A DNA stretch of 64,000 nucleotides from JAWAFC01 sp038890815 (GCA_038890815.1 JAWAFC010000007.1:1-64000); one strand, 5' to 3'. Positions 15,987-28,169 are shown, counted from the first letter of the stretch. The notes: a model not told the origin generated them from the letters alone. Numbers and translations are program-made.

Positions 15987-16493
15987 CTAAGGCTCCTCCC
16001 TGTGCTTCTTGCGCGGAGGTACGAGCTCCCTGCGTTCGACGAGCTCATCCTCTGCGTACTGCACAAATGGCAGCTCGTAATCGAACAGCTCATCGGGCCT
16101 GAAGAAGCGCGCTATCTCGGCTTCGGCCATCTCAGGGGTGTCGCTGGCATGGATGATGTTTACCTGCGTGCTCAGCGAGTAGTCCCCTCTTATCGTGCCG
16201 GGCTCGGCCTCGCGCGCGTTCGTGGAACCGCACATCTTCCTGACAACCTCGATGGCCTGCTTTCCCTCCAGCACAAGGCAAACCACGGGCGTGGAGGTCA
16301 TGAAGCGGATGAGGCTGGGGAAAAAGCTTTTGCCCGCATGATGCGCGTAGTGCGTCTTGCAAAGCTTCTCATCCATGCGTACCATTTTCATACCCACAAT
16401 GCGCAGGCCCCGCCTCTCAAACCTGGCCACCACCTCGCCTATCAGTCCCCTTGTCACCGCATCCGGTTTTAGCATCACGAAAGTTCTCTGCAT
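15987..16493 (-). CDS. ndk: Nucleoside diphosphate kinase
   Basis: 168-aa kinase that equalises NTP pools through a phospho-histidine. The N-terminus MQRTFVMLKPDAVTRGLIG and the active-site NIIHASD are intact. A C-terminal extension of about 25 charged residues follows the usual end of the fold. The ATG at 16493 lies 4 nt after the L24e stop; upstream in-frame sequence overlaps L24e and was not used. The gene belongs to the conserved archaeal L7Ae-S28e-L24e-Ndk cluster. Confidence 0.97.
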   Translation of the reverse strand: MQRTFVMLKPDAVTRGLIGEVVARFERRGLRIVGMKMVRMDEKLCKTHYAHHAGKSFFPSLIRFMTSTPVVCLVLEGKQAIEVVRKMCGSTNAREAEPGTIRGDYSLSTQVNIIHASDTPEMAEAEIARFFRPDELFDYELPFVQYAEDELVERRELVPPRKKHREEP

Positions 16494-16497
16494 GCCA

Positions 16498-16701
16498 TCA
16501 CCCAGCCTTCGCCTTCCCCTCCTCGGGCTTTTTTTGGGCCCTTGCCCATTTGAGTTTCCTGGGATTTCTGCCAAGCCGGAGAAGGTTCTTCCTGCATTTG
16601 CTTGAGCAGAAGGTCAGCACCGAGCCATCGCGCCGCACGAACATATAGCCTGTTCCTCTCCTCACCTCGTTGCCGCAGAATGAGCAGTTCACCGCGCGCA
16701 C
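16498..16701 (-). CDS. rpl24e: 50S ribosomal protein L24e
   Basis: 67-aa zinc-ribbon ribosomal protein. The two Cys pairs (NCSFCG and FCSSKC) that bind zinc are present, with the conserved FVRRDGSVLTFCSSKC and LGRNPRKLKWA segments. A short Lys/Glu/Ala tail follows. It is separated by 1 nt from S28e and by 4 nt from ndk. Confidence 0.97.
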   Translation of the reverse strand: MRAVNCSFCGNEVRRGTGYMFVRRDGSVLTFCSSKCRKNLLRLGRNPRKLKWARAQKKPEEGKAKAG

Positions 16702-16702
16702 C

Positions 16703-16918
16703 TCACCTTGCCTTTATCACCTTCGCCTCGCGCTCGGTCTCCAGTAGTATTATTTTGTCACCGCGCCGCACAGGCCCCTTGACATTTCGGCGAATGACCC
16801 TTCCCTTATCCTTCCCCTCAAGTATTTTGCACATCACTTGGTATACCTCACCGTAGATGCCCGTCTTTCCGAGCACTTCAACGACTTCAGCAGTTGCTGG
16901 CTCCGCCATGTCACTCAC
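16703..16918 (-). CDS. rps28e: 30S ribosomal protein S28e
   Basis: 71-aa small-subunit protein with the OB-fold pattern AEVVEVLGKTGIYGEVYQVMCKILEGKDKGRVIRRNVKGPVRRGD. The ATG at 16918 overlaps the L7Ae stop as ATGA; a second ATG three codons later is an alternative start. Confidence 0.96.
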   Translation of the reverse strand: MSDMAEPATAEVVEVLGKTGIYGEVYQVMCKILEGKDKGRVIRRNVKGPVRRGDKIILLETEREAKVIKAR

Positions 16919-17424
16919 TGGGCCTTTGCCTCAGCCGTCTCTTTTTTCTCCTCCTTGGCCTTCTCGGCCTTCTTTCTCGGCTTCTTCTCTTTCTTCGGTT
17001 TCTCCTCTGGCTTGGCCTCTGCCGGCGCTGGCTCCGCCTCCTCTGCGGGCTTTTCCCTGAGCTTGCCGCTCGGAACTTTTGACACGATCTCGCTCACGAG
17101 CTCGCTCGCATTGCCAGCCTTTTCTATCGCAACCGCGGCACACGGCACTTCAAGGCCGGCCGCCTTTCCCAGCTCCCTCTTCCCGGGCACATACACGTAC
17201 GGCACGCGCTTTTCCTCGCAGATGACCGGGAGGTGCATGACAACCTCCTCGGGCTCAACATCCTCAGCTATGACTACGAGGTTGGCCTCGCCCCTTTCGA
17301 TGGACTTTGTGGTCTCGTTCGTGCCCCTCCGTACCCTACCCGTATCCTTGGCTATCTCGACAGCCTGATAGGTTTTGTCCGCAATCTCCTTGGGCGTGGA
17401 AAACCTCACATAACTCTTCGCCAT
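16915..17424 (-). CDS. rpl7ae: Ribosomal protein L7Ae
   Basis: 169-aa kink-turn-binding protein, part of the large subunit and, in archaea, of box C/D and H/ACA RNPs and RNase P. The core (GTNETTKSIERGEANLVVIAEDVEPEEVVMHLPVICEEKRVPYVYV) is complete by about residue 118. The last 50 residues are a Lys/Glu/Ala/Pro-rich tail that most archaeal L7Ae lack. GGTGAG precedes the ATG. It opens the minus-strand operon running through infB. Confidence 0.97.
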   Translation of the reverse strand: MAKSYVRFSTPKEIADKTYQAVEIAKDTGRVRRGTNETTKSIERGEANLVVIAEDVEPEEVVMHLPVICEEKRVPYVYVPGKRELGKAAGLEVPCAAVAIEKAGNASELVSEIVSKVPSGKLREKPAEEAEPAPAEAKPEEKPKKEKKPRKKAEKAKEEKKETAEAKAQ

Positions 17425-17487
17425 TCATCTCACCTCGGTCATCGAACAGCGTGGTTGAAAAACCAGCGCGACGCAGTTGTTGGGGAA

Positions 17488-17503
17488 TCAAAAATTTATA
17501 TAG
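17488..17503. promoter_or_regulatory. Shared TATA region between L7Ae and ATPase operons
   Basis: The AT stretch AAAAATTTATATAG reads as a TATA box on either strand and lies between two divergent operons (L7Ae start 17424, atpH start 17555). Both operons would have short leaders with GGTGAG (minus) or GAGGAG (plus, 17537-17542). A second AT stretch (TGTTTAATAATTTG, 17524-17537) could serve atpH instead. Confidence 0.5.
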
Positions 17504-17554
17504 TTTGCGCCGTGCGGCCTAAATGTTTAATAATTTGAGGAGAAAAAATGCGGT

Positions 17555-17899
17555 ATGGAAGCGGAAGCGGCGGCCGAGAAGGCGCTTGAGCGAAGCATCG
17601 CCGAGCTGCGTGCCGCAGAAGAGAAGGCCAAACTGATTCTGGAAAATGCACAGCGCGAGAGGGAAGCTATCCTGCTGGATGCCAGAAAAAAAGCCGAGTA
17701 CATAATCGATGAGGGCGAGAGGAAGGCGCGCGAGCTCAAGGACAGGATTTACAGGGAGGGCCATGCCGACATCGAGAAAGAAGTCGAGCTCATCCTCGCC
17801 CAGGCCAGGAAGGATGCTGAGAAAATAAAAGAGAAGGCGAGGGGCAGGGTGAAAGCGGCCGCAGAGGCTGCGGTGGCCAAATTCTTCAAGGGTGAGTGA
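17555..17899 (+). CDS. atpH: A-type ATPase subunit H (peripheral stalk)
   Basis: 114-aa, almost entirely alpha-helical, Ala/Glu/Lys-rich coiled-coil protein. In archaeal ATPases subunit H pairs with subunit E to form the peripheral stalks. Heptad-like hydrophobics run through residues 10-105. It is first in the operon H-I-K-E-C-F-A-B-D and its stop abuts the start of atpI. Confidence 0.85.
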   Translation: MEAEAAAEKALERSIAELRAAEEKAKLILENAQREREAILLDARKKAEYIIDEGERKARELKDRIYREGHADIEKEVELILAQARKDAEKIKEKARGRVKAAAEAAVAKFFKGE

Positions 17900-19744
17900 T
17901 TGCTGAAGCCGGCCAGCATGGCTCGCGTCCGCATAATCGGCGCGAGGGAGCGCATCGACGATGTCATCCGCACCCTCCACAACCTCGGGGCCGTGCAGGT
18001 CGAGGATATTGGAGAGAGCCTTCCATCGTATGGCGGGATGCTGGTGCAGGCCGCGCCGCTTGAGCGGTTTGCCGAAATAAGCGAGCAACTTGTCAAACTC
18101 AGGGGGCTTGAGGCCATTCTCGGAAAGCACGAGCCTCCCAGCCCAAAGCACATTTCTTTTGAGGAGGCTATGGCCAGAGCGCGCAGAATTAATGCGGACG
18201 ACCGACCATTCCGGCTTGCCCGCGAGCTCGAGGCGGCGAGAGAGAAAGAGAACAGGTTGCGGGAGGAGCTCGCAGCGCTCAGGCCGCTCCAGCATTTTGA
18301 AATTGACTTCTCAAAGTTGGTCTGCCCGCGCGTGGAGGTTTTTGCCGGCACAACTCCAGCGCTCGCCAGGCTCGAGAGCGCGCTGAAAAGCGAGCTCGGG
18401 AAAGGCTACCAGCTCGTCCACCGACCGTTTGAGGGCAGGGAAGCCATCGTGCTGGTTGTGGATAGGGAGAAGAGCGCGGGGGCGCTCAAAGCGCTGGCCG
18501 CTGCCGGCTTTGTCAGGATTGACATTCCAGCCGGTATGAGCCGGTCCGCCTCTCGCATTGCCGAGCTTCGCGAGGAGCTTCTGGCCACTATAGAGAGGAG
18601 GACCGCGCTTGAGAAGGAAGCCCAGGCCCTCTACGCAAACCTCTGGCGCGAGCTCGTGCCCGTGCGCGAAGCGCTGGAGATAGAGGCGAGGCGGGCTGAG
18701 ATCGCCGCGCGTTTCGGCAAGAGCGAAAACATTTTCGTCGTGGAGGGGTGGGTGAAGGAAAGCGACCTCGCGGCAGTGCAACGCGCGGTGGAGAAGGCCG
18801 CCAGGGGGAAGGCGTTCCTGGAGCGCATTCCGGGCAGGGGGCTGCCACCCACTGCGCTTGCCAATCCGGAACCGATACGGAATTTTGAGGACCTCGCCAC
18901 CTTCGTCACGCTTCCAAAGAGCAATGAGTTCGACCCCACAGCTGTGTATGCAGTGATGTTCCCCATCCTCTACGGCCTCATGTTGGGTGATGTGGGATAC
19001 GGCGCGCTCGTGCTGGCTCTCGGCCTGGCCGGCTACTGGAGGACGAGCGGCCTGCTGAAGAGATTCTCTTTCGTGCTCATCCCCGCCGGCTTCTGGAGCA
19101 TTGTTTTCGGGCTGCTGTTCGGCGAGGTGCTTGGGTTTGAATGGCCTTCCCTCCTCTCGCGCATTGAGAACATCACCATGCTGCTGCTCATCACCATAGG
19201 GTTCGGAGCGGTGCATCTCGCGGTTGGCTTTTTCCTCGGCTTCCTCAAGGCCTGGGAGCACCGGCATTACACACATGCGGCCGCAAAGCTGGCCTGGATT
19301 GTGCTCGAGGTTGGTGGCGCGCTGCTCTTCTATGGCGTGGCTTACGGCGGGGGTAGCGCCGCGCTGGCCGCAGGAGGCCTCCTGGCAGCCCTAGCTGTCG
19401 TTGTCATACTTTTCGGCGAGGGGATGTATGGCGCGGTCGAGATTCCGGGTCTCATCGGCAACACGCTCTCCTATGCGCGGATGGCGGCTGTGGGGCTTTC
19501 CTCGCTGGCGCTCGCGTTGGTTTTAAATATTTTCAAGCCAGATTTAAGCCAAGGGCCACTCGTGCTGCTGTTCGCTGCGGTTTGGGTGGCCGGGCATCTC
19601 TTGAACCTCGCGCTCGGCGTATTCGAGCCCTTCGTGCAGGGCTCAAGGTTGCACTATGTGGAGCAATTCACCAAATTCCTCGAGGGCGGCGGGGTGGCGT
19701 TCGCCCCCTTCAGGTGTGAAAGAAGATATACTGCTGAAAGGTAG
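17900..19744 (+). CDS. atpI: A-type ATPase subunit I (a-subunit, stator)
   Basis: 614-aa membrane subunit that forms the ion half-channels against the c-ring. The N-terminal 300 residues are a soluble coiled-coil arm; the C-terminal half has about seven or eight membrane segments, including the conserved GLMLGDVGYGALVLALG and NTLSYARMAAVGLSSLALALVLN with the essential Arg. The TTG at 17900 follows the atpH stop directly with GGTGA upstream; the ATG at 17918 is the alternative. Confidence 0.95.
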   Translation: MLKPASMARVRIIGARERIDDVIRTLHNLGAVQVEDIGESLPSYGGMLVQAAPLERFAEISEQLVKLRGLEAILGKHEPPSPKHISFEEAMARARRINADDRPFRLARELEAAREKENRLREELAALRPLQHFEIDFSKLVCPRVEVFAGTTPALARLESALKSELGKGYQLVHRPFEGREAIVLVVDREKSAGALKALAAAGFVRIDIPAGMSRSASRIAELREELLATIERRTALEKEAQALYANLWRELVPVREALEIEARRAEIAARFGKSENIFVVEGWVKESDLAAVQRAVEKAARGKAFLERIPGRGLPPTALANPEPIRNFEDLATFVTLPKSNEFDPTAVYAVMFPILYGLMLGDVGYGALVLALGLAGYWRTSGLLKRFSFVLIPAGFWSIVFGLLFGEVLGFEWPSLLSRIENITMLLLITIGFGAVHLAVGFFLGFLKAWEHRHYTHAAAKLAWIVLEVGGALLFYGVAYGGGSAALAAGGLLAALAVVVILFGEGMYGAVEIPGLIGNTLSYARMAAVGLSSLALALVLNIFKPDLSQGPLVLLFAAVWVAGHLLNLALGVFEPFVQGSRLHYVEQFTKFLEGGGVAFAPFRCERRYTAER

Positions 19745-19757
19745 TGAGGTGGTTTGA

Positions 19758-20012
19758 GTGGTCGAAATAGGAATAGGAATAGGACTTGTGGCCATTGCCG
19801 CGGCCGTAGCCATGGCTGCTGGCGCTTTCGCCACGGCCATGGTGCAGAGTGCAATCGGAAGCGCGGGCGTCGGGGCGATAAGCGAGAAGCCCGAGGTTTC
19901 GGGAAACGTGCTGCTCTACCTCGTCATTCCCGAGACCATCGTGATCTTCTCGTTCGTCATCGCCATACTCACGCTGCTGTGGCTCGGCCAGGGAGCGCTC
20001 GCTGCAGAATAG
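19758..20012 (+). CDS. atpK: A-type ATPase subunit K (c-ring proteolipid)
   Basis: 84-aa proteolipid with two membrane helices forming one hairpin. The ion-binding carboxylate is the Glu in LVIPETIVIFSFVIAIL of helix 2. This is the simple single-hairpin form, not a duplicated or triplicated one. GTG start at 19758 with GAGGTGG upstream. Whether the ring carries protons or sodium cannot be decided by eye. Confidence 0.94.
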   Translation: MVEIGIGIGLVAIAAAVAMAAGAFATAMVQSAIGSAGVGAISEKPEVSGNVLLYLVIPETIVIFSFVIAILTLLWLGQGALAAE

Positions 20013-20045
20013 GCGAGAGGCATCGCCTGTGTGCGAGGCGCCTGA

Positions 20046-20630
20046 ATGGGACTCGAAGAGCTAAAGCAGGGGATTCTGCGCAAGGCTGAGGAGGAAGCTC
20101 AGGCCATACGAAGGAAGGCCGAGGCTGAGGCCCGCGAGATCGTCTCGCAGGCCGAGAAAAGGCGGGAGGAGGCCATGGAGGCAGCGAGGAGGGAGGCAAA
20201 CGAGACTCTCGAGAGGGAGAAAAGGGAGCGCCTCTCAACCGCAAGGCTCGAGTCAAGGCTCATCCTGGCGGCAGCACGCGAGGAGATGCTGAGTGCCGTG
20301 GAGGAGGAGATCTGGAAGGAGCTCGCTGCCTTCAGGAAGAAAAAGGAATACGCGGGCTTTCTCGAGCGCGCCATACGGGCGGGCGTGAGGGAAATTGGCG
20401 AGAATGCTGTGGTGTTTGTCTGCAAAGATGACCATCAGCTAGCCAAAAAAATCATCTCAGAGAAAAAGATACCCGCCGCGCTCTCCCCCAAACCCGTCGA
20501 TGTGCTGGGAGGGGCCATAGTGGCCTCCGAGGACGGGCGCGTGAGGTGCGATGCCTCCTTCGCTGCGCTCATGAACAATGCAAGGGAAGAAATCCGCAAG
20601 CTTGTCTTCGCCTCACTTTTCGGGCAGTGA
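20046..20630 (+). CDS. atpE: A-type ATPase subunit E (peripheral stalk)
   Basis: 194-aa stalk subunit. The first 100 residues are a long charged helix (LKQGILRKAEEEAQAIRRKAEAEAREI...), followed by the globular C-terminal domain with LGGAIVASEDGRVRCDASFAALMNNAREEIRKLVFASLFG, the characteristic ending. The stop lies 4 nt before atpC. Confidence 0.96.
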   Translation: MGLEELKQGILRKAEEEAQAIRRKAEAEAREIVSQAEKRREEAMEAARREANETLEREKRERLSTARLESRLILAAAREEMLSAVEEEIWKELAAFRKKKEYAGFLERAIRAGVREIGENAVVFVCKDDHQLAKKIISEKKIPAALSPKPVDVLGGAIVASEDGRVRCDASFAALMNNAREEIRKLVFASLFGQ

Positions 20631-20634
20631 TGCC

Positions 20635-21681
20635 ATGCTGTTGGTCAGGCGCGCGCTCGTGTATGGGTATGCCAATGCCAGAACAAAAGCCATGAAAGCC
20701 CTGCTGCTTCCGGCCACCAGGATAAGGGAGATGGTGAGCGTGAGAACACCTGAGGAGGTTGCCGAACTCATGCAGGAGACGCCCTACAAAGAGGACATCA
20801 CCGCGCTGTCAGCCACCTATGCGGGCGCAGAGCTCGTGGAGAGGGCGCTCTCGCGCAATTTGCTCAGAACAGCCAATAAACTGCTGCGCATCACCCCCCC
20901 GCAAGGTCGGGAAGTGCTGTGGAGGCTGCTGCGCAGGTGGGATGTGAGCGATCTGAAGATGCTTTTTGTGGCGAAGCATACCGGCCAGCCGAACACCGTG
21001 CTCGAAGGCCGCCTGGTGGGGCTTGGGCCCGCCGGTAGGCTCGCCCGCCTGCTCCAGGCGAAGGATGTGCCCTCACTTGTCGAGGAGCTCGAGCCAGACT
21101 ATCGGAGCGAGCTCGCACCCATGCTCAAAGAATACGCCGCCTCGCACGACATCCTGCTCCTCATAAACGCGCTCGACAGGTTTTATTTCACCAACCTCGC
21201 CCAGAGCGCGGAGATCACTGATGAGCCAGCCGTGGCAGCGCTCATCAAAAACGAAATAGATGCAAAAAACATCTCCACCATACTGCGCGCCAAATCGGCC
21301 GGCGTGCCGGCGCAGAAGATCGCCGAGCTGCTCATCCCCGGCGGGAACATAAAATTGAGCGCGCTCGAGGAGGCAGCCGCGGCGGCCGATGTCAAGGGCG
21401 CGGCCACGCTCCTGCAGAAAGCCGCACGGATCGACTTTTCGGATGCGCTTGCGAAATACACCGCAACGGGCTCCATCGCGCATTTCGAAATCGCTCTGGA
21501 GAAAACCATCATGCGGCGCGTCGTCAAAACCATGCGCCTCGCCGTGCTGTCGCTCGCGGCCATCCTCAGCTTCCTCTATCTGAAGGAGATGGAGGTGGGC
21601 AACATCCGCAAGATAGTCCGCGGCAAGGAGTACGAGCTGCCGCGCGAGAAAATTGAAGAAATGATATACGTTGTGGGCTGA
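20635..21681 (+). CDS. atpC: A-type ATPase subunit C (central stalk cap)
   Basis: 348-aa homolog of V-ATPase subunit d, linking the central rotor to the c-ring. It is mostly helical with the family start YGYANARTKAMKALLL and ending IRKIVRGKEYELPREKIEEMIYVV. The ATG at 20635 is used because in-frame sequence upstream overlaps atpE. The stop TGA lies 4 nt before the atpF start. Confidence 0.94.
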   Translation: MLLVRRALVYGYANARTKAMKALLLPATRIREMVSVRTPEEVAELMQETPYKEDITALSATYAGAELVERALSRNLLRTANKLLRITPPQGREVLWRLLRRWDVSDLKMLFVAKHTGQPNTVLEGRLVGLGPAGRLARLLQAKDVPSLVEELEPDYRSELAPMLKEYAASHDILLLINALDRFYFTNLAQSAEITDEPAVAALIKNEIDAKNISTILRAKSAGVPAQKIAELLIPGGNIKLSALEEAAAAADVKGAATLLQKAARIDFSDALAKYTATGSIAHFEIALEKTIMRRVVKTMRLAVLSLAAILSFLYLKEMEVGNIRKIVRGKEYELPREKIEEMIYVVG

Positions 21682-21685
21682 TGGC

Positions 21686-22006
21686 ATGGAAAGCGAGAAG
21701 ATCGTCGTGGTGGGCGATGCGCCCACGGTCATGGGTTTCCGCCTTGCTGGCGTGAGCGAGGCCCACGTGGCGAGCGGGAAAGAGGCAGAGAGGAAGCTCG
21801 AGGAGCTGCTGGCCAGGCCCGATGTAGGTATAGTGATAATCAACGAGAACCTCCTCGCTGACATGGACTGGAAGCTCAGGAAACGCATCGAGACGCTGGC
21901 CAAGCCCACTGTCATCACAGTTCCGAACTACAAAGGGGAGGTTGTGGAGGCCGCCTCGCTCAAGGCGCTCGTCAGACGTGCGCTTGGCTTCGAGCTGATA
22001 AAATAG
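21686..22006 (+). CDS. atpF: A-type ATPase subunit F
   Basis: 106-aa Rossmann-like central-stalk subunit. The conserved segments are KIVVVGDAPTVMGFRLAGV, VGIVIINENLLADM and the C-terminal helix. The ATG at 21686 is 4 nt after the atpC stop; an upstream in-frame start would overlap atpC. Confidence 0.95.
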   Translation: MESEKIVVVGDAPTVMGFRLAGVSEAHVASGKEAERKLEELLARPDVGIVIINENLLADMDWKLRKRIETLAKPTVITVPNYKGEVVEAASLKALVRRALGFELIK

Positions 22007-22014
22007 GTGATGCC

Positions 22015-23778
<1,764 letters not shown>

Positions 23779-23788
23779 AGGTGATGGC

Positions 23789-25306
<1,518 letters not shown>

Positions 25307-25311
25307 CTCAC

Positions 25312-25959
25312 ATGGCAGAGCAATTCAACCCAACGCGCATGGAGCTCCTCAAGGCCAAGGAGCGCATCAAGCTCGCTCTCAAAGGCCATCGGCTTCTCAA
25401 GCAGAAGCGCGATGCGCTCATCCTTGAGTTCTTCCGCATTCTCGAAAAGGCCAAGGACTTGAGGGGAGAGCTCAACCGGCGCATGGCCAGCGCCTTTCAA
25501 TCGCTCGCCATCGCGCAGGCCTACCATGGTATATACGAGCTGGAGGCTGCCGCGCTCGCGGTCAAGCGCGCGCCTGCGGTCAGCGTGAGCGTTCGAAATG
25601 TCATGGGGGTGAAGATCCCCTCCGTGGCAGCCCAAGAAGTTCACAAGGGCTTTTTCGACAGGGGATACGGCGTGCTCGGCTCTTCCGCAAAGATCGATGA
25701 AGCTGTGGTCGGCTTTGAAAACGCGCTCGACATGGTCATCAAGCTCGCAGAGACTGAGAATGCGCTTAAGCGCCTCATCCGTGAAATCGAGAAAACAAAG
25801 AGGCGCGTGAATGCCCTGGAGTACATACTCATTCCCCGCCTCCAGGCACAGGCCAAGGCCATCCTCTTCCGCCTCGATGAGATGGAGAGGGAAAGCTTTT
25901 TCACGCTCAAAGTCATCAAGAAAAAGCTGGAGAAAAAAGCCGAAGCCGAAAGCGGTTGA
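25312..25959 (+). CDS. atpD: A-type ATPase subunit D (rotor shaft)
   Basis: 215-aa two-helix antiparallel coiled-coil shaft subunit. The N-terminal NPTRMELLKAKERIKLALKGHRLLKQKRDALILEF and C-terminal KRRVNALEYILIPRLQAQAKAILFRLDEMERESFFTLKVIKKKLE are diagnostic. The ATG at 25312 was chosen; a GTG at 25303 overlapping the atpB stop (GTGA) would add three residues. Last gene of the operon. Confidence 0.96.
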   Translation: MAEQFNPTRMELLKAKERIKLALKGHRLLKQKRDALILEFFRILEKAKDLRGELNRRMASAFQSLAIAQAYHGIYELEAAALAVKRAPAVSVSVRNVMGVKIPSVAAQEVHKGFFDRGYGVLGSSAKIDEAVVGFENALDMVIKLAETENALKRLIREIEKTKRRVNALEYILIPRLQAQAKAILFRLDEMERESFFTLKVIKKKLEKKAEAESG

Positions 25960-26267
25960 AACCCGCAGGTTTAAAAAAGAGGTTTCGTTATCACTACGTT
26001 CCTAGAGGCAAGCCACTGGGTCCGGCGCATCTCCCTGCTCTGCGCATTTCGGTTCATGCAAAAAAACCTGCTAAATGTGATATCAGTTTCAAACTCGGAC
26101 ATACAATAGCAAGATCGACCATTCCGATAAAAGTATTGTACGATAAGGAAAACTATGATTTGCCGGTATTGCTTGGCCGCGCCGGATTTCCGGATCACTT
26201 CATACTGATATTAAACGAAGCTGAAAAAGAGTTTGCTCTCCAAAAGATAACCAGAAGAATGATCTGA
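25956..26267 (+). pseudogene. Remnant of a retropepsin-like (clan AA) aspartic protease
   Basis: The 103-residue frame resembles archaeal single-domain aspartic protease-like proteins: an N-terminal RYHYVPRGKPLGPAHLPALRISV and a C-terminal LLGRAGFPDHFILILNEAEKEFALQKI, the usual LLGR-GF ending. Between them the DSGA/DTGA catalytic segment expected in the middle is missing, so it is probably a decayed or internally deleted gene. The only start is a TTG overlapping the atpD stop. Codon use is more AT-rich than the ATPase genes. Family assignment is by pattern memory and moderate. Confidence 0.5.
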
Positions 26268-26279
26268 AAGGTGAGATGG

Positions 26280-27659
26280 ATGAACGCAAGGGCGGGATTA
26301 TTCTCTGTAGCGTCGCTCGCCATTCTTTTCCTCGGCTGCCTAGCCCAGCCTCCGGCTCAGAACATAACCGCCAACATCACCCCGCAAAATGCTACCCCGC
26401 CCGCCAACCTCACGCCCGCCCCGCCCATCAACATAACCCTGCCTTCTCCGCCCGCCCCCGCCAACATCACTCCCCACCCGCCCGCTCGGCCAGCCCCGCC
26501 GGCTGGCAATCTCACCTTTCACTTCATCGATGTGGGCCAGGGCGATGCAATCTTCGTCGTTCTCCCGAACAACAAATCCTTCCTCGTTGATGCCGGGCCC
26601 AGTAAGGCAAAGAGCAAGCTCATCGATTACCTGCTCCTGCACGGCGGAGAGCGGCTTTCCTTCACGCTCGCCACCCATCCCGATGCCGACCACATCGGCG
26701 GAATGAAAGAAGTGATAGCAAACTTCCCCTCCCTCCTTCACTACTTCAACGGCCAGCTCAAGCAGACGATAACCTTTGCCGAGCTCACCGCCTTTCTCGA
26801 CAGGCGCGGCATTCCCGTGCGCACGGTGAGGGCGGGCGATGTGCTGGTGAATGAGAGCGGGGTGAGCGTGCTCGTGCTGAACCCGCCACAGCCCGCGCCC
26901 CAGCACATTCCGGATGCCGAGACAAATCGCTACAGCATTGTCCTCAAGGTCTCCTATGGCGATGTGTGCGCGCTGCTCGCCGGCGATGTCGATGAGGCTG
27001 GCGAGCTGGCCATCCTGCAGGGAGGCTTCCAAATAACCTGCCAGATTCTTAAAGTCGCCCACCACGGCTCGGCCTCCTCCTCGAGCGATGCCTTCCTCAT
27101 CGCCGTGCAGCCGAAGATTGCGGTCATCTCTGTTGGCGCGAACAACTCTTACGGCCATCCGCACGAGCAGACCCTACGCAGGCTGGCCGGCCTGAATGCG
27201 AGCATCTATAGGACGGACCTGCAGGGAACAATCGTCATCACCACAGACGGCTCGACCTTCGCAGTATACCCCGAGCGGCCTCTTCCAAACGCCTCTGCCG
27301 CTCCTCCCTCGCCTTCCTCCTCCTGCATCCGCCTCGCGCTCGCGCATTACGACGCCGCGGGCAACGATCTCACCAACCTGAATGACGAATACATTGTTTT
27401 CGAGAATGTCTGCGACCGAAATATCGAGCTGGCAGGCTGGCGCCTCGAGGATGCCGCCGGCAACCGCTACAGCTTCCCTCCCTACTTGTTGCTCGCGCAC
27501 TCTACGCTCTCAATTCACTCGGGCTGCGGCGAAGACAACACGCCCAATATCTATTGGTGCTCGCCCAATCCAATCTGGAATAACGATGGTGATGTGATTT
27601 ACCTGTTCGATAAGGATGGGGCGCTCGCGCTCAGGTACGCATACGGCGCGGCGAGCTAG
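26280..27659 (+). CDS. Secreted ComEC-like metallo-beta-lactamase protein with lamin-tail domain
   Basis: 459-aa predicted lipoprotein. A hydrophobic signal ends in LFLGCLAQ (lipobox-like), followed by an Asn/Pro/Thr-rich linker to about residue 75. The metallo-beta-lactamase domain follows (FIDVGQGDAIFVVLP, THPDADHIGG, LLAGDVDEAGE, VAHHGSASSS), resembling the nuclease-like domain of ComEC. A C-terminal lamin-tail domain (DEYIVFENVCDRNIELAGWRLEDAAG...) completes it. Probable extracellular nuclease or phosphodiesterase. The ATG at 26280 has GGTGAG 4 nt upstream. Confidence 0.85.
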   Translation: MNARAGLFSVASLAILFLGCLAQPPAQNITANITPQNATPPANLTPAPPINITLPSPPAPANITPHPPARPAPPAGNLTFHFIDVGQGDAIFVVLPNNKSFLVDAGPSKAKSKLIDYLLLHGGERLSFTLATHPDADHIGGMKEVIANFPSLLHYFNGQLKQTITFAELTAFLDRRGIPVRTVRAGDVLVNESGVSVLVLNPPQPAPQHIPDAETNRYSIVLKVSYGDVCALLAGDVDEAGELAILQGGFQITCQILKVAHHGSASSSSDAFLIAVQPKIAVISVGANNSYGHPHEQTLRRLAGLNASIYRTDLQGTIVITTDGSTFAVYPERPLPNASAAPPSPSSSCIRLALAHYDAAGNDLTNLNDEYIVFENVCDRNIELAGWRLEDAAGNRYSFPPYLLLAHSTLSIHSGCGEDNTPNIYWCSPNPIWNNDGDVIYLFDKDGALALRYAYGAAS

Positions 27660-28098
27660 GCTTGGAGACACTGGCTATGGCCGCATCTATGCGCCTGTCG
27701 GTCTCGGGCGAGGGATGTAACCGCTTATAATACTCGAGCGCCTCGCGTGCGGCGAACGAGCTCTCCTCATCATTAAGCTGCTCGATGAGGAAGGTCAGCG
27801 CCGCTTCACCGCCGATCTTAGCGAGCGCGTGGAAGGCATCGAGCTTGAACCGCGTTGTTTCCCTGGCAACCTCGATGAGAAAATTCACAGTGCTTTCATC
27901 GCCGTGTGCGCCGAGGAACTTAAACGCACTCATTATGCGGTCCACGCGCCTCCCGTGCCGCGTGGCGATGATGTACATCTCCCAAGCCAGCCTCGCGCGC
28001 ATGACGCGCTCCTGCATGGCATCCCGCAGGCGCCTGAAGAAATCCCTCACCGGAGCCGGCCTGGGCGCGCCGGCCTCTGTCTTTTGCTTTGAGAGCAT
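27631..28098 (-). CDS. HEAT-repeat-like protein, function unknown
   Basis: 155-aa helical protein. Residues about 55-130 contain two or three HEAT-like helical pairs (DESTVNFLIEVARETTRFKLDAFHALAKIGGEAALTFLIEQLNDEESSFAAREALEYY). No enzyme motif is seen. Its 3' end overlaps the convergent metallo-beta-lactamase gene by 29 nt. A TATA box (TTTTTATATCC, minus strand, centre about 28122) lies 24 bp before the ATG, suggesting a leaderless transcript. Confidence 0.7.
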   Translation of the reverse strand: MLSKQKTEAGAPRPAPVRDFFRRLRDAMQERVMRARLAWEMYIIATRHGRRVDRIMSAFKFLGAHGDESTVNFLIEVARETTRFKLDAFHALAKIGGEAALTFLIEQLNDEESSFAAREALEYYKRLHPSPETDRRIDAAIASVSKPSSPRRMRT

Positions 28099-28169
28099 GC
28101 ATTTATTTTGGCTTTCCGGATATAAAAACCCAGCTTACGCAAATTTTCTCGCCCACGAGCTCGCGCAAG

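Noticed and set aside
18311..19276. 321-codon minus-strand frame opposite atpI
   Set aside because: Antisense shadow in GC-rich coding sequence.
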